A stretch of DNA of 64,000 bases from Acetanaerobacterium elongatum (lineage in GTDB: Bacteria; Bacillota; Clostridia; Oscillospirales; Ruminococcaceae), in NCBI RefSeq assembly GCF_900103835.1, contig NZ_FNID01000017.1, positions 1 to 64,000 on the forward strand, written 5' to 3'. Each line of letters opens with the position of its first letter. Within the stretch, counting starts at the first letter, position 1. This document shows, piece after piece, positions 63,839 through 64,000 of this stretch. The position numbers and the translations under genes are program-made. The notes beneath the pieces are model-generated. The model made no database searches. It worked only from the letters and a program-made list of their open reading frames with translations, and had not been told where the DNA came from.

Positions 63839-64000
63839 TTATTTTGAGCTATCTTCCGGTGCAGCAGATTTAGCTTCGCCTTTTTGGGCTTTTGCAAGCG
63901 CCTCATTTAAAAGTGCTTTAAATGAATTGGTAGACTTTGTAGCGCCTGTAATGGTGTCCATTTTATCTGCTGAGCCCTTTTTCTGAAACTCACTGATAAT
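63839..64000 (-). CDS. FMN-binding domain protein, C-terminal part (5' end outside window)
   Basis: An open frame enters from the right edge and runs for 53 residues to a TAA at 63839-63841. The motif DTITGATKSTNSF matches the flavinylation motif of FMN-binding domains, in which ApbE attaches FMN to the threonine of a D-x-x-T/S-GA-T pattern (as in NqrC and RnfG). The last residues (GEAKSAAPEDSSK) are an unstructured-looking tail. The rest of the protein, including any signal or membrane segment, is beyond the window. Confidence 0.75.
   Translation of the reverse strand: MISEFQKKGSADKMDTITGATKSTNSFKALLNEALAKAQKGEAKSAAPEDSSK

Overview
The window looks like a chromosomal segment of an anaerobic, spore-forming, flagellated member of the Clostridia, most like the Oscillospiraceae/Ruminococcaceae by gene content and order. 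The evidence is the complete spoIIIA operon (AA to AH), a SpoIVFA/SpoIVFB-type pair, YunB, fliD/fliS with a FlgN-like chaperone, GatCAB, ArgR next to RecN, WhiA/RapZ/HprK, the DXP isoprenoid pathway, and Firmicutes-type FMN and SAM-I riboswitches. Base composition is moderate by eye. Nearly all genes lie on the minus strand; plus-strand exceptions are a glycosyltransferase/flavoprotein pair, the riboswitch-controlled ribU and metK, and an insertion-sequence end at the left edge.

Layout: 1-274 is the right end of an IS481-like insertion sequence that stops 3 bp from the recN stop codon. 278-10539 (minus) is a housekeeping run read nusB, TsaD-like protein, xseA, xseB, ispA, divergent PAP2 protein, dxs, tlyA, nadK, argR, recN, which joins isoprenoid precursor synthesis to DNA repair and rRNA methylation. 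10629-10997 is an Asp23-family gene with its own promoter and terminator. 11122-16236 is the spoIIIA operon, which encodes the mother-cell-to-forespore channel and is preceded by a plausible sigma-E promoter. 16371-18724 is secDF. 18879-26592 holds purB, an aspartate aminotransferase, asnS, a B12/radical SAM protein with its partner, and a SpoIVFB-like protease.

26589-35001 (minus) holds a SpoIVFA-like M23 protein, gatCAB, ligA, yunB and pfkA. 35227-44420 is the dnaE, whiA, rapZ, murB, ROK glucokinase, PHP phosphatase and hprK cluster, linking carbon-flux control, cell-wall synthesis and replication; no yvcK or HPr-like gene is found in it. 44697-47366 (plus) carries a GT4 glycosyltransferase and a COG2509-type flavoprotein. 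47401-47740 is a decayed IS200/IS605-like remnant. 47816-52425 holds mreB/mbl, comF, recD2 and an unrecognised membrane-anchored small protein. 52499-54895 (plus) has two riboswitch units in a row: FMN riboswitch with ribU, and SAM-I riboswitch with metK. 54944-58449 (minus) is fliD, fliS and a FlgN-like gene behind a near-consensus sigma-28 promoter. 58614-63661 holds an M18 aminopeptidase, a lytic transglycosylase, coaE, a Sua5-type gene, prfA and a DUF951 gene. The window ends in the 3' end of an FMN-binding-domain gene.

I found no prophage, CRISPR array, tRNA or rRNA, and no clear defence island or wholly new multi-gene system. The most interesting items are smaller: a 36-bp perfect palindrome inside the IS transposase, the IS end abutting recN, an 80-bp coding overlap at spoIIIAA/spoIIIAB with a TTG start, a SpoIVFA-position protein that keeps M23 catalytic residues, an enlarged FliD behind a sigma-28 promoter, and a few conserved genes of unclear function.
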